Origin: Pseudomonadota bacterium
Lineage (GTDB): Bacteria > Pseudomonadota > Gammaproteobacteria > Burkholderiales > Burkholderiaceae_C
Length of the DNA: 29,357 nucleotides
NCBI GenBank assembly: GCA_023422975.1
Contig: JAFAGF010000019.1
Location: forward strand, 1 to 29,357
Reading direction: 5' to 3'
Positions 8,389 to 19,263 of this stretch are shown piece after piece; within the stretch, counting starts at the first letter, position 1; each line of letters opens with the position of its first letter. The notes below the pieces were generated by a model. That model had not been told where the DNA came from, searched no databases, and saw only the letters and a program-made list of their open reading frames with translations. The translations under genes and the position numbers were made by a program.

Positions 8389-8411
8389 AGCCCAGCAGCC
8401 CTTGCTGGGCT
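8389..8411 (+). other. perfect 9-bp hairpin between lemA and the TPM gene
   Basis: AGCCCAGCA and TGCTGGGCT enclose a 5-base loop, starting right after the lemA stop. No T-run follows, so it probably shields the upstream message or partly attenuates the downstream genes rather than ending transcription. Confidence 0.6.
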
Positions 8412-8434
8412 GCCTTCCTGCTTAGGAATCAAAT

Positions 8435-9322
8435 ATGGCTTTAACGCATATGTGGCGGCCGCTACTAGCTCTCTTTATTGCTATTTGCTTGCCTTGGCAT
8501 ACGAGCAACGCGCAGCAGCTACAGCCGGTTCCCGCGCTCAGCGCACAGCTGATTGACCAAACAGGCACCTTGAGTGCCGAGCAAGCCACGGCCATTGAGT
8601 CACGTCTGCGCGGCATTGAAAGCAAGTCAGGCTCCCAGGTGGTGGTGCTGATGGTGCCCACAACCGCTCCCGAAGACATTGCGCCTTATGCGCACCGCGT
8701 GGCCAGCACATGGAAGATTGGCCGCAAAGACGTGGGCGACGGCCTGTTGCTGGTGATTGCCAAAGATGACCGCCGCATGCGCATCGAAGTGGCCCGCGCG
8801 CTGGAAGGTGCCATCCCCGATTTGGCGGCATCACGCATCATTGAGCAGCAAATGGTGCCGCACTTTCGCCAAAACGACTATGCCGCAGGCATTCTGGCCG
8901 CCCTTGACCAGATTGCTGCACGGATTGCCGGCGAGCCGTTGCCCGCACCCGCAGCCCCCTCCAGCCAAAAATCTGCAGGTGTAGACCTTGAGGGCGCAGC
9001 CATCTTTCTGTTTTTTGGGGTGATGGTGGTGGGCCCCATCATCCGCCGTATTTTTGGCAGCAAAATCGGCTCGCTCATCGTGGGCGGCGGTGCGGGCTTG
9101 CTGGCTTTCATGCTGACAAGCAGCATCTTGCTGGCCTTGGCTGCCGCTGTGGTGGCACTGCTGGTCACCTTGCTGGCCAACAGCTCCGGCGGCGGAGGCG
9201 GCGGCCCCTATATTGGCGGCGGCGGTTTTGGCGGGGGCCGTGGTGGCGGTTTGGGCGGCGGGGGCTTCAGCACTGGTGGCGGTGGTAGTTTTGGGGGCGG
9301 CGGCGCCTCAGGGAGCTGGTAG
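8435..9322 (+). CDS. TPM-domain membrane protein with Gly-rich tail (YgcG-like)
   Basis: The 295-residue protein has a signal peptide (cleavage likely after SNA26), a periplasmic TPM domain at about residues 38-165 (LIDQTGTLSAEQ, SQVVVLMVP, VGDGLLLVIAKDDRRMRIEV), a Pro/Ala linker, two or three hydrophobic segments at about 187-204 and 212-247, and a Gly-rich tail ending ASGSW. This order is the YgcG/TPM architecture. The start has AGGA at 8424-8427. The gene follows lemA after a hairpin and is followed by a second TPM gene after 3 bases. TPM domains were linked to photosystem II repair phosphatase activity in plants, but in bacteria the biochemical role is open. Confidence 0.93.
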   Translation: MALTHMWRPLLALFIAICLPWHTSNAQQLQPVPALSAQLIDQTGTLSAEQATAIESRLRGIESKSGSQVVVLMVPTTAPEDIAPYAHRVASTWKIGRKDVGDGLLLVIAKDDRRMRIEVARALEGAIPDLAASRIIEQQMVPHFRQNDYAAGILAALDQIAARIAGEPLPAPAAPSSQKSAGVDLEGAAIFLFFGVMVVGPIIRRIFGSKIGSLIVGGGAGLLAFMLTSSILLALAAAVVALLVTLLANSSGGGGGGPYIGGGGFGGGRGGGLGGGGFSTGGGGSFGGGGASGSW

Positions 9323-9325
9323 TTC

Positions 9326-9871
9326 ATGGCAACACTGATGCAAAAACTCGCCCGCCTGTGGCGCCATCGCTGGAGTGAAGGCCAGGTGCACAGCACCTTT
9401 CCACCCGAAGTCTTGCTGCGGCTAGAGCGTGCCGTAACCGCCAGCGAATCCTTGCATACCGGGCAAATTCGCCTGTGCGTGGAAGGCGGGCTGCCTTATA
9501 GCTACATCTGGCGCGGCGCCAGTGCCCGTGAGCGTGCCGTAGGCCTGTTTGGCAAGCTGCGTACCTGGGACACCGAACACAACAACGGCGTGCTGATTTA
9601 CCTGCTGCTGGCCGATCACGCCATCGAAATCATTGCCGACCGAGCTGCCGCACGCGCCATTGCACAGCCCACCTGGGATGGCTTGGTGCAGGAGATGCAG
9701 CAATCTTTTCAGCACCAGGCCTATGCCGATGGCATGGAGCGCACGCTGCAACGTGTCTCTGCACTGCTAGTGGCACATTTCCCGCGAGATGCCCTGCAAA
9801 CCAGCGCACCCGCTGCAGACGCACTGCCCGATGCCCCCGTAGTGCAAGGGCGTTTTTTCAAAGACCGATAA
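9326..9871 (+). CDS. small cytoplasmic TPM-domain protein
   Basis: The 181-residue product starts 3 bases after the previous stop, so it is co-translated with the preceding TPM gene. It has no signal peptide or membrane helix. The N-terminal basic stretch (KLARLWRHRW) precedes a divergent TPM-like domain at about residues 25-150 with HTGQIRLCVEG, ARERAVGLFGKL and GVLIYLLLADHAIEIIADR, which are the recognisable positions. The C-terminal tail is Ala/Pro rich. The lemA / membrane TPM / short TPM order is common in betaproteobacteria. Function is unknown; a role as cytosolic partner of the membrane TPM protein is inference. Confidence 0.9.
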   Translation: MATLMQKLARLWRHRWSEGQVHSTFPPEVLLRLERAVTASESLHTGQIRLCVEGGLPYSYIWRGASARERAVGLFGKLRTWDTEHNNGVLIYLLLADHAIEIIADRAAARAIAQPTWDGLVQEMQQSFQHQAYADGMERTLQRVSALLVAHFPRDALQTSAPAADALPDAPVVQGRFFKDR

Positions 9872-9961
9872 GTTCTTTTCAATATTGCAGCTGCGCCGCC
9901 TTCTATCGCAATGTGCATCAGTGCCCTCGCTGCAGCCTGCATTGGAGGCCGACAGCGAAAC

Positions 9962-9977
9962 TGCAAAGAACTTTGCA
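9962..9977. other. short hairpin between converging genes
   Basis: TGCAAAG and CTTTGCA form a tight stem in the 116-base gap between the TPM gene (plus) and the CSD-DUF1294 gene (minus, stop at 9988). There is no good T-run, so it is at most a weak terminator; nothing else is seen in the gap. Confidence 0.3.
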
Positions 9978-9987
9978 CGGCGTGCAC

Positions 9988-10668
9988 TCAGACCTGCACC
10001 GCAGGCAACCAGTCACGCCCCCATGGGGAGTGCAGCCACACAAAAGCGGCCACATTCAGCACCACCGTCACGCCACAAACCCATTGAAATTGCGCCTTGC
10101 TGCATTTATGGCGCAACCACTGCTGTGCCAAGATGGCTCCGGGCCAGCCCCCCAGCAAGGCCAAACTGTGCAACGTGGACTCTGGCGTACGCCACCGGCC
10201 TGCTTTCGCGGCCATTTTGTCCTTCCAGTACGCAAAAAAGGTGATCGCGCTCATCACCACATACAGCGAAGCCACCCAGCGCGGAACACTCCACAGCCAC
10301 GCCACCAGCAAGAACACGGCAATAAAAGCCGCAATCGACAAGTAAGTGCCCGCTGCAGCATAGGAGCGTGCCGCTTCGCGGCGACCGCGGCCCTGCTGTG
10401 CAGACGCAGTTGCCGCTGTACGCCGCGAGGCTCTCGCACTGGCGGTACGAACCCCATGCCGCCATACCACTTGCTGGGCGCGCTTTTTCCCCTGCTCCAT
10501 GCCCACTGCAAACTCCAGGCGCTGACCCACATAGGGCCTCGTCTGGGGCGTGGGTTGGGGCTGAAATGCGCTGATGTGCACAAATAGCCGATCACCACCT
10601 TGGTCGGCCTGGACAAACCCGAAACCGCGTTGATCGTTCCACTCCACCAAGGTACCGAGATAAGGCAT
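9988..10668 (-). CDS. cold-shock domain / DUF1294 membrane fusion protein
   Basis: In 226 residues this joins two modules. Residues 1-65 are an OB-fold cold-shock domain with RNP1-like RGFGFV (14-19) and RNP2-like LFVHI (28-32), the nucleic-acid binding motifs. A basic Arg/Ala linker follows (about 70-105). Then come two or more transmembrane helices with the DUF1294 block, recognised by FAYWKDKMAAKAGRWRTPE and LHSLALLGGWPGAILAQQ, followed by RHK. The fusion is known in proteobacteria, but its function is not. It would place an RNA- or ssDNA-binding domain at the membrane face. The promoter region carries the intergenic repeat at 10675-10724. Confidence 0.92.
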   Translation of the reverse strand: MPYLGTLVEWNDQRGFGFVQADQGGDRLFVHISAFQPQPTPQTRPYVGQRLEFAVGMEQGKKRAQQVVWRHGVRTASARASRRTAATASAQQGRGRREAARSYAAAGTYLSIAAFIAVFLLVAWLWSVPRWVASLYVVMSAITFFAYWKDKMAAKAGRWRTPESTLHSLALLGGWPGAILAQQWLRHKCSKAQFQWVCGVTVVLNVAAFVWLHSPWGRDWLPAVQV

Positions 10669-10674
10669 AAGTTT

Positions 10675-10724
10675 TTAGAAAATGTGAGCTGCTTGCGCTT
10701 GCAAATACTTCATCTCAAGCACTT
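10675..10724 (-). repeat. intergenic repeat copy 1 (AAGCGC/AGCAGCTCACATTTTC type)
   Basis: Positions 10675-10701 read on the minus strand match 20367-20393 on the plus strand at 25 of 27 bases. A second shared block, CAAGCACTT (10716-10724), also recurs there. The element lies between the cold-shock/DUF1294 start and the atp terminator and ends in a TATATA stretch on its far side. It belongs to a family of short inverted repeats that I recall as common in Comamonadaceae; copy number in this genome is unknown. Confidence 0.7.
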
Positions 10725-10782
10725 ATATAGCTGAAAGCCTTGAAAACTGGGCGTTACACGCTTTGATTTTGATAACAGGCAT

Positions 10783-10812
10783 AAAAAAAGCCACCCGAAG
10801 GTGGCTTTTTTT
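10783..10812. terminator. intrinsic terminator of the atp operon
   Basis: Seven A, GCCACC, loop CGAA, GGTGGC, then seven T. It follows the atpC stop by 13 bases in the direction of atp transcription and is symmetric, so it can work from both sides. Confidence 0.92.
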
Positions 10813-10825
10813 ATCGGTAAACCGA

Positions 10826-11242
10826 TCAGCGCTTGCCGTTGTACTTGCGCAGCGCTGCCACTTGGGCAGCCAGCACAGCCAGTTCGGACTGGGCTTTGGC
10901 CAGATCAACGTCATTGCTGGCGTTTTTCAAAGCCTGCTCAGCAGCCGCCTTGGCTTGCTGGGCCTTGTGCTCGTCCAGATCCTTGCCGCGAATCGCGGTA
11001 TCGGACAGCACGGTCACGCAGTTGGGTTGCACTTCCAAAATGCCACCGGCCACGAAGATGAACTCTTCGCTGCCATCGGGCAATTCGATGCGCACGGAAC
11101 CGGGCTTGATGCGAGAGATCAGCGGAGTGTGCTTGGGCAAAATACCCAGCTCGCCTGCTTCACCGGGCAGCGCAACAAAACGTGCTGCACCCGAGAAGAG
11201 GGATTCTTCGGCGCTGACCACATCAACATGGATAGTGTTCAT
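10826..11242 (-). CDS. atpC: ATP synthase F1 epsilon subunit
   Basis: The 138-residue product begins [18 protein letters not shown]; the reading frame is open upstream, but this ATG has AGGAG just before it and fits the family. The N-terminal beta-sandwich contains [20 protein letters not shown], the hallmark of epsilon. The C-terminal two-helix part (from about residue 88) is the arm that can inhibit ATP hydrolysis. Epsilon forms part of the central stalk with gamma and touches the c-ring. It is the last gene of the operon, 75 bases after atpD with a terminator-like hairpin between, and is followed by the terminator at 10783-10812. Confidence 0.97.
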   Translation of the reverse strand: MNTIHVDVVSAEESLFSGAARFVALPGEAGELGILPKHTPLISRIKPGSVRIELPDGSEEFIFVAGGILEVQPNCVTVLSDTAIRGKDLDEHKAQQAKAAAEQALKNASNDVDLAKAQSELAVLAAQVAALRKYNGKR

Positions 11243-11282
11243 CTTTGCTCCTAGAAAAGGTGGGACTGGGCTTGTTTGCTTC

Positions 11283-11308
11283 AAAAACCGAGGCTTGCGC
11301 CCGGTTTT
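11283..11308 (-). terminator. terminator-like hairpin inside the atp operon (atpD-atpC gap)
   Basis: On the transcribed minus strand AAAACCG, a loop with extra GG/CC pairing, then CGGTTTT and a further T form an A/T-flanked stem. The T-run is inside the stem's 3' arm rather than after a GC-only stem, so termination would be partial. It sits just after the atpD stop and could lower epsilon expression relative to beta. Confidence 0.45.
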
Positions 11309-11317
11309 CATTGCAAA

Positions 11318-12751
<1,434 letters not shown>

Positions 12752-12761
12752 TTAAAGCCGA

Positions 12762-13631
12762 TTACACAGCGGCAGCGCCGGCCACGATTTCCGACAACTC
12801 TGTCGTAATCGCTGCTTGACGCGTCTTGTTGTAGACCAGCTTCAACTCGCTGATGACGTTGCCCGCGTTGTCGGTAGCGGCCTTCATGGCCACCATGCGC
12901 GCCGATTGCTCGGACGCCATATTTTCCGCAACCGCTTGGTACACGAGAGACTCTACGTAGCGCACTAGCAGATCGTCGATCACGCTCTGTGCGTCAGGTT
13001 CGTAGATGTATTCCCACGATGCACCCGTCTTTTCGGCTTGCATTTGCTCGTTCGACAATGGAAGCAACTGCTCCACCACCGACTCTTGCTTCATGGTGTT
13101 GATGAACTTGGTGTACGAGAGGTACACCGCGTTCAACTTGCCTTCAGCGTATTGGTCCAACAGCACCTTGACCGGCCCGATGAGCTTGTCGAGGTGGGGC
13201 TGATCGCCCAGTGCTGTGGCTTGAGAGACCACCTTGGCACCAATACGGTTCAGGAACGCCAGTCCCTTGCTGCCAACGGCCACGGTCTCAGCCGAAACGC
13301 CTGCATCTTGCAGTTCACGCAACTTGTTGGTCACGATACGCAACACGTTGGTGTTCATGCCGCCGCACAACCCCTTGTCGGTCGTCACTACAATGACGCC
13401 GGCTTTCTTAGCATCCGCATTCACTTTCATGAAGGGATGCTGGTACTCGGGGTTGGCTTCGCCAAGATGGGCTGCAATGTTGCGGACTTTTTCGCTGTAT
13501 GGACGAGCAGCCAGCATCCGGTCCTGCGCCTTGCGCATTTTGGATGCAGCCACCATTTCCATGGCTTTAGTGATCTTCTTGGTGTTTTCCACCGATTTGA
13601 TCTTGCCGCGTATTTCCTTGCCTGCTGCCAT
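12762..13631 (-). CDS. atpG: ATP synthase F1 gamma subunit
   Basis: The 289-residue gamma subunit forms the rotating central shaft that couples the c-ring to the catalytic hexamer. Its start [20 protein letters not shown] and the next segment with [16 protein letters not shown] are the conserved N-terminal helix that enters the alpha/beta cavity. The C-terminal helix ([15 protein letters not shown], then [18 protein letters not shown]) is equally canonical. Length matches E. coli AtpG (287). Spacing to atpA is 18 bases and to atpD 34 bases, without hairpins. Confidence 0.99.
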   Translation of the reverse strand: MAAGKEIRGKIKSVENTKKITKAMEMVAASKMRKAQDRMLAARPYSEKVRNIAAHLGEANPEYQHPFMKVNADAKKAGVIVVTTDKGLCGGMNTNVLRIVTNKLRELQDAGVSAETVAVGSKGLAFLNRIGAKVVSQATALGDQPHLDKLIGPVKVLLDQYAEGKLNAVYLSYTKFINTMKQESVVEQLLPLSNEQMQAEKTGASWEYIYEPDAQSVIDDLLVRYVESLVYQAVAENMASEQSARMVAMKAATDNAGNVISELKLVYNKTRQAAITTELSEIVAGAAAV

Positions 13632-13649
13632 GATGGCTCCTCGTCCGAA

Positions 13650-15209
13650 TTAAACGAACGACTTCTTGAACGCAGCTACGGCAGCGGTCAATTCAGCCTC
13701 GTCTGTACCGGCCTTGTCAAAGGCACGGTTAGCGTTCAGGCGGTCCAGCAGGGCACCGTGGCTGGTCTTCAGGAACTGATGCAGGCCAGCTTCGAAAGCC
13801 AGTACTTGCTTGACTTCGATGTCGTCCATGAAGCCCTTGTTCACTGCGAACAGCGAAGCAGCCATCAGTGCAGTGCTCAAAGGCGAGTACTGCGCTTGCT
13901 TGAGCAATTCAGTCACGCGTGCACCACGATCCAGTTGCTTGCGGGTTGCATCGTCCAGATCGGAAGCGAACTGGGCAAAAGCAGCCAGTTCACGGTACTG
14001 CGCCAAGTCAGTACGGATACCGCCGGAAAGGCCCTTCACCACCTTGGTCTGCGCTGCACCACCCACGCGAGACACCGAGATACCGGCGTTGATCGCAGGA
14101 CGAATACCGGCGTTGAACAGGTTGGTTTCCAAGAAGATCTGGCCGTCGGTAATCGAAATCACGTTCGTAGGAACGAAAGCGGACACGTCGCCAGCTTGAG
14201 TTTCGATGATAGGCAGCGCAGTCAGCGAACCAGTCTTGCCCTTGACTTCACCCTTGGTGAAAGCTTCCACATAGTCAGCATTCACACGTGCAGCACGCTC
14301 CAACAGGCGGCTGTGGAGATAGAACACGTCGCCAGGGAACGCTTCACGTCCTGGAGGACGGCGCAACAGCAACGATACTTGACGGTAAGCCACCGCTTGC
14401 TTGGACAGGTCGTCATACACGATCAGCGCATCTTCACCGCGGTCGCGGAAGTACTCACCCATCGTGCAACCCGAGTAGGCCGACACGTACTGCATCGCCG
14501 CAGATTCCGAAGCGGTCGCAGCCACCACAATGGTGTACTCCATCGCACCAGCTTGTTCCAAAGCGCGCACTACGTTCTTGACCGAAGAAGCCTTCTGACC
14601 AATAGCCACGTAGATACAAGTTACGCCTTGACCCTTTTGGTTGATGATGGCGTCGATCGCAACAGCGGTCTTACCAGTCTGGCGGTCACCGATGATCAGC
14701 TCGCGCTGACCACGGCCCACGGGAACCATGGAGTCGATGGACTTGATACCGGTTTGCAAAGGTTGATCCACGGATTGACGTGCGATCACACCAGGCGCAA
14801 CCTTTTCGATCACGTCGGTCATCTTGGCGTTGATAGGACCCTTGCCGTCGATAGGATGGCCCAACGCGTTCACCACACGGCCGACCAGTTCGGGGCCCAC
14901 GGGAACTTCCAAGATACGACCGGTGCACTTGACAGTGTCACCTTCAGCGATGTGGGTGTACTCACCCAAAATCACTGCACCAACGGAATCACGCTCCAGG
15001 TTCAGTGCCAAGCCATACGAGGGCTGGCCATCTGCCGAAGCGGGGAATTCCAACATTTCGCCTTGCATCACGTCCGACAGGCCGTGCACGCGAACGATAC
15101 CGTCAGTCACAGACACCACGGTGCCTTGATTACGGATATCGGCGCTAGCTTCCAGCCCTTCGATGCGGCTCTTAATCAGTTCAGAAATTTCTGCGGGATT
15201 GAGTTGCAT
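13650..15209 (-). CDS. atpA: ATP synthase F1 alpha subunit
   Basis: The 519-residue alpha subunit holds the non-catalytic nucleotide site and forms the hexamer with beta. Walker A GDRQTGKT is at residues 174-181, and the region [20 protein letters not shown] and the arginine-finger context ([18 protein letters not shown]) are present. The start chosen is ATG 15209 ([13 protein letters not shown]), preceded by GGAAAGAG; the open frame upstream adds only 13 basic residues that are not part of the family. The opposite strand holds a long open frame over this gene, considered a codon-bias artefact. Confidence 0.99.
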   Translation of the reverse strand: MQLNPAEISELIKSRIEGLEASADIRNQGTVVSVTDGIVRVHGLSDVMQGEMLEFPASADGQPSYGLALNLERDSVGAVILGEYTHIAEGDTVKCTGRILEVPVGPELVGRVVNALGHPIDGKGPINAKMTDVIEKVAPGVIARQSVDQPLQTGIKSIDSMVPVGRGQRELIIGDRQTGKTAVAIDAIINQKGQGVTCIYVAIGQKASSVKNVVRALEQAGAMEYTIVVAATASESAAMQYVSAYSGCTMGEYFRDRGEDALIVYDDLSKQAVAYRQVSLLLRRPPGREAFPGDVFYLHSRLLERAARVNADYVEAFTKGEVKGKTGSLTALPIIETQAGDVSAFVPTNVISITDGQIFLETNLFNAGIRPAINAGISVSRVGGAAQTKVVKGLSGGIRTDLAQYRELAAFAQFASDLDDATRKQLDRGARVTELLKQAQYSPLSTALMAASLFAVNKGFMDDIEVKQVLAFEAGLHQFLKTSHGALLDRLNANRAFDKAGTDEAELTAAVAAFKKSFV

Positions 15210-15253
15210 GACTCTTTCCTTCTTTCTTTTGGTTAGCCGAGACCTCAACCCGC

Positions 15254-15790
15254 TTACGCAGTGAGGGCCGCTTTCATTTGTTCCAGACGAGCCTTAACGG
15301 AGGTGTCCAGCACCTCGTCGCCCACCACCACGCGAACACCACCAATCAAAGACTCTTCGATCTTGACGGACAGGTTCAGCTTGCGACCGAAGCGCTTTTG
15401 CAGCGCAGCGCTGATGTCGTTCAGAGCAGCTTCCTCTACAGGGAAAGCGCTGTAAACGATAGCGTCGGACGAGCCATTGAGGCGGTTCACGATGCCGCGG
15501 AACTGCACAGCCACTTCAGGCAGCGCGTCCAGACGACCGTTTTCAATGATGACGCGCAGGAAATTGCGAGCGGCATCGGGCAAAGCCGAACGGGCCACGC
15601 CAGTGATGACATCGAGCACTTGCTCGACTGTCACCTTGGGACTATCGGCCAGTTGACGCAATTGCGGATCAGCGGCAATCGCCGCCAGTTCCTCCACCCA
15701 AGCGACAGTGCTATTCAAATCAGCTCCATGGGAGCTGGCTTTGAACAAAGCTTCAGCATAAGGGCGGGCAATGGTGGCGAGTTCTGCCAT
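15254..15790 (-). CDS. atpH: ATP synthase F1 delta subunit
   Basis: This 178-residue delta subunit caps F1 and joins it to the peripheral stalk made by the b subunits. The start [16 protein letters not shown] is the family signature, and the C-terminal region ([20 protein letters not shown]) is the conserved OSCP signature. It starts 11 bases after atpF ends, and atpA begins 44 bases after its stop. Length is typical. Confidence 0.98.
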   Translation of the reverse strand: MAELATIARPYAEALFKASSHGADLNSTVAWVEELAAIAADPQLRQLADSPKVTVEQVLDVITGVARSALPDAARNFLRVIIENGRLDALPEVAVQFRGIVNRLNGSSDAIVYSAFPVEEAALNDISAALQKRFGRKLNLSVKIEESLIGGVRVVVGDEVLDTSVKARLEQMKAALTA

Positions 15791-15801
15791 TTTTGCTTTC
15801 C

Positions 15802-16272
15802 TTACAGCTCTGTCTTCAGGCGGTTCAGCAGATCAGCATGAACGCCGGCATTCACTTCCTTGCGGAGGATTTGCTCAGCGCCCTTTACAGCCAATGCAGC
15901 CACTTGCTCGCGCAGGGCTTCACGGGCAGCAATGGCTTGCTGTTCAGCTTCGGCGCGGGCAGCAGCAACAATCTTGTTGCCTTCTTCTGTCGCGCGGGCC
16001 TTGGCTTCTTCAACGATGGCCTGGGCGCGGCGATCGGCGTCCGCAAGCCGCGATGCTGTCTCGTTGCGAGTCTGGCTCAATTCCTGCTCGACGCGCTTGT
16101 TAGCAGCGCTCAGCTCGGTCTTGGCCTTATCAGCAGCAGCGAGGCCATCGGCGATTTTCTGGGCTCGCTCGTCCAACGCTTTCGCGATCGGGGGCCACAC
16201 GAACTTCATCGTGAACAGCACCAGGATCAAGAAAACGATGCACTGAACGAACAGGGTCGCGTTGATACTCAC
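15802..16272 (-). CDS. atpF: ATP synthase Fo subunit b (peripheral stalk), GTG start
   Basis: The 156-residue b subunit has one N-terminal membrane helix (about residues 5-25, [20 protein letters not shown]) followed by [19 protein letters not shown] and a long charged Ala-rich coiled coil. Two copies hold the stator against rotation. The initiation codon is GTG at 16272 with AAGGTG ten or so bases before it; no ATG gives a complete membrane helix, so the GTG is accepted. Weak initiation could help set the b dose relative to c. Confidence 0.97.
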   Translation of the reverse strand: MSINATLFVQCIVFLILVLFTMKFVWPPIAKALDERAQKIADGLAAADKAKTELSAANKRVEQELSQTRNETASRLADADRRAQAIVEEAKARATEEGNKIVAAARAEAEQQAIAAREALREQVAALAVKGAEQILRKEVNAGVHADLLNRLKTEL

Positions 16273-16307
16273 GGCAACACCTTTCTTTCTAGGGCGTTGA
16301 TCGGAGC

Positions 16308-16571
<264 letters not shown>

Positions 16572-16602
16572 TTAAAGGAAAGTTGAAGTTGAAAGGGAAA
16601 GG

Positions 16603-17481
<879 letters not shown>

Positions 17482-17486
17482 TCAAT

Positions 17487-17963
17487 TCAATCGGTTTTTC
17501 GGACACTGGCTCGCCCTGTAATCAGAACCAACCAGTACGTTTTCATTGTTACGACCATTCCCGCCAGCAACGCCAGCCAGTGCAGGTTTGGCACCAAGAA
17601 GGGCGCCGCAGCCAGCATGGCAATGCAGAGCACTAACTTGACAAATTCCCAGGCAAAAAGCCTTGCGATCGCACCCGGCGCATTTGCCGCACTGCCGCTG
17701 TTGCGCGCCACACCTCGGGCGAACAATGCTGCAGGCACCACAATGACCAGCGCACCATAAGCGGCTGACCATCCGGCTGCACGACCCACAATCCACCACG
17801 CCACCAGCGCAACCACGGCACCCATAAGCACCTGCACCACCAAAATGCGCCACATGGACATCTTGGGCTGCCGTTTGCGCCACGCTTCTGCCTCTTCAGG
17901 CGTCAGGGGCTTGATTTGCGGCTCTTCGTCCTCAAATTCCGATTCAGGGGCTTGATGGTTCAT
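17487..17963 (-). CDS. atpI: ATP synthase subunit I, assembly-associated membrane protein
   Basis: This 158-residue product opens with an acidic, Pro-rich cytoplasmic stretch (about residues 1-34) followed by four hydrophobic segments (from ILVVQVLMGAVVALVAWW to LLAGMVVTMKTYWLVLI). Position as first gene of the atp operon and this topology identify AtpI, a weakly conserved, non-structural factor thought to help c-ring assembly or Mg2+ supply. No clear ribosome site precedes the ATG at 17963. Confidence 0.9.
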   Translation of the reverse strand: MNHQAPESEFEDEEPQIKPLTPEEAEAWRKRQPKMSMWRILVVQVLMGAVVALVAWWIVGRAAGWSAAYGALVIVVPAALFARGVARNSGSAANAPGAIARLFAWEFVKLVLCIAMLAAAPFLVPNLHWLALLAGMVVTMKTYWLVLITGRASVRKTD

Positions 17964-18010
17964 GTGTTCAGCGAGCCAAAACTCAAATCGGAATTTTTAC
18001 AAAGCCTCTG

Positions 18011-18016
18011 ATTATA
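18011..18016 (-). promoter_or_regulatory. -10 box (TATAAT) of the atp operon promoter
   Basis: On the minus strand a consensus TATAAT lies 47 bases before the atpI start. No good -35 exists at 16-18 bases (TCGGTG region), so the promoter may need help from an upstream element or an activator. Confidence 0.5.
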
Positions 18017-18056
18017 CGTAGAAACCCGTTTTGCACCGACGACCTCTGACATCCTT

Positions 18057-18104
18057 TGGGGGTTTTCACGGACAATCCTGCATTCAGGTGTCTGAAGCCC
18101 CCCA
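18057..18104. other. long imperfect hairpin between atp and lip operons
   Basis: TGGGGGTTTTCA (18057-18068) pairs with TGAAGCCCCCCA (18093-18104) at 10 of 12 positions. The loop itself contains CCTG-CATT-CAGG (18077-18088). It lies in the 285-base divergent gap 17964-18248, upstream of the atp -10 box. Apart from this and the -10 box I see nothing else definite in the gap. Confidence 0.4.
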
Positions 18105-18248
18105 CAAGACGCGGGTTTGTACGCTTGCACGCGCGGTTTTTTACGCATTACTCAGCAGCTCCACCAGTCCTACGACCAGCGGCGCAACCATAGCGCACAA
18201 TGGCTCTTACTCCAAGCAAAAACCTTTGCTTTTAACTTCATCATCGCC

Positions 18249-18539
18249 ATGTCTGATACATCCGCTAGCACCGATCCCCGCAAGGACTCGCTGATTGAGT
18301 ACCCCAGCCTGTTCCCCATCAAAGTCATGGGGCTGCATGCGGAGGATCTGGTGCACAACATCACCAAGGTCGTCAAAGAATTTGACCCCTTCTTTGACGC
18401 CACCACTGTGGAACTGCGCCCCAGCAGCACCGGCAAGTATCTGGGTGTGACGATCACCGTCACCGCCACCAGCCGCGAGCAGCTCGACAACCTGTACCGC
18501 GCCTTGACCAGCCACCCCATGGTCAAGGTGGTTCTTTGA
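18249..18539 (+). CDS. DUF493 (YbeD-like) protein
   Basis: This small 96-residue soluble protein belongs to the YbeD/DUF493 family, which has an ACT-like regulatory fold. The typical FPIKVMG motif appears near residues 23-29 and the chain ends HPMVKVVL, as usual. The open frame extends upstream, but the ATG at 18249 ([13 protein letters not shown]) gives the normal length. Its stop overlaps the lipB start by 4 bases, as expected from its conserved position beside lipB in proteobacteria. A role in regulating lipoylation has been proposed from this linkage, but is not proven. Confidence 0.93.
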   Translation: MSDTSASTDPRKDSLIEYPSLFPIKVMGLHAEDLVHNITKVVKEFDPFFDATTVELRPSSTGKYLGVTITVTATSREQLDNLYRALTSHPMVKVVL

Positions 18540-19252
18540 GCGACATCAACCTTCCTGCGCTGGATGTTCGCCTACTGGGCAGCGTCGACTACGCGGCTTG
18601 CAACACCGCCATGCAGGCCTTCACCGCAAGCCGCGATGCCACCACGGCAGATGCGCTGTGGCTGTGCGAACACCCCCCCACCTTCACCCAAGGCATGGCA
18701 GGCAAACCTGAGCACGTCTTGGTGGCAGGCGATATTCCTGTGGTGGCCACCAACCGCGGTGGGCAAGTGACCTACCACGGCCCCGGTCAGGTGGTGGCCT
18801 ACCCATTGCTGGATTTGCAGCGCTTAGGTTATTTCGTCAAAGAATACGTCTACCGTCTGGAAGAAGCCGTCATTCGCACGCTGGCGTACTACGGCGTCAC
18901 CGGCCACCGCGTGGCGGGCGCGCCCGGCATTTATGTGCGTCTGGACGATCCGCGCAGCCACGCCATGCTGGAGCAGCGCCCGCAGCGGCGTGAACCGGGC
19001 AGCACAGCCCCACAGCCTGACTTCACCGGACTGGGCAAGATTGCCGCGCTAGGCATCAAAGTGAGCCGTCACTGCAGCTACCACGGCGTGGCCCTGAATG
19101 TGGACATGGACCTGAGCCCCTATCACCGCATCAACCCATGCGGTTATGCCGGAATGGCTACCGTTGATCTTTCTACAATCGGCGTCCAGACAACCTGGAA
19201 CGAAGCGGCCCAAGTGTTTGGCAACCAGCTGATCACCCGCCTCGCGCCCTGA
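18536..19252 (+). CDS. lipB: octanoyl-[acyl carrier protein] transferase LipB
   Basis: LipB moves octanoate from acyl carrier protein to the lipoyl domains of 2-oxoacid dehydrogenases and glycine cleavage H protein. The 238-residue chain has [14 protein letters not shown] (substrate site), catalytic Lys168 in [13 protein letters not shown], and Cys202 in [10 protein letters not shown], the thioester residue. It starts at TTG 18536, sharing TTGA with the upstream stop; AAGGTGG at 18525-18531 serves it. Residues about 138-163 form a hydrophilic insert relative to E. coli LipB. lipA follows 11 bases on, giving the complete endogenous lipoylation route. Confidence 0.97.
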   Translation: MSDINLPALDVRLLGSVDYAACNTAMQAFTASRDATTADALWLCEHPPTFTQGMAGKPEHVLVAGDIPVVATNRGGQVTYHGPGQVVAYPLLDLQRLGYFVKEYVYRLEEAVIRTLAYYGVTGHRVAGAPGIYVRLDDPRSHAMLEQRPQRREPGSTAPQPDFTGLGKIAALGIKVSRHCSYHGVALNVDMDLSPYHRINPCGYAGMATVDLSTIGVQTTWNEAAQVFGNQLITRLAP

Positions 19253-19263
19253 GACACAACACC

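Noticed and set aside
9187..9310. GGC-rich repetitive DNA, possible tandem repeat or recombination site
   Set aside because: It encodes the Gly-rich tail typical of YgcG-like TPM proteins; codon repetition explains it.
13038..15236. 732-codon open frame antisense to atpA and atpG
   Set aside because: It mirrors highly conserved genes with strong codon bias (few TTA, CTA and TCA codons), which leaves the reverse frame free of stops. The translation is His/Gln/Arg-rich low-complexity with no recognisable domain.
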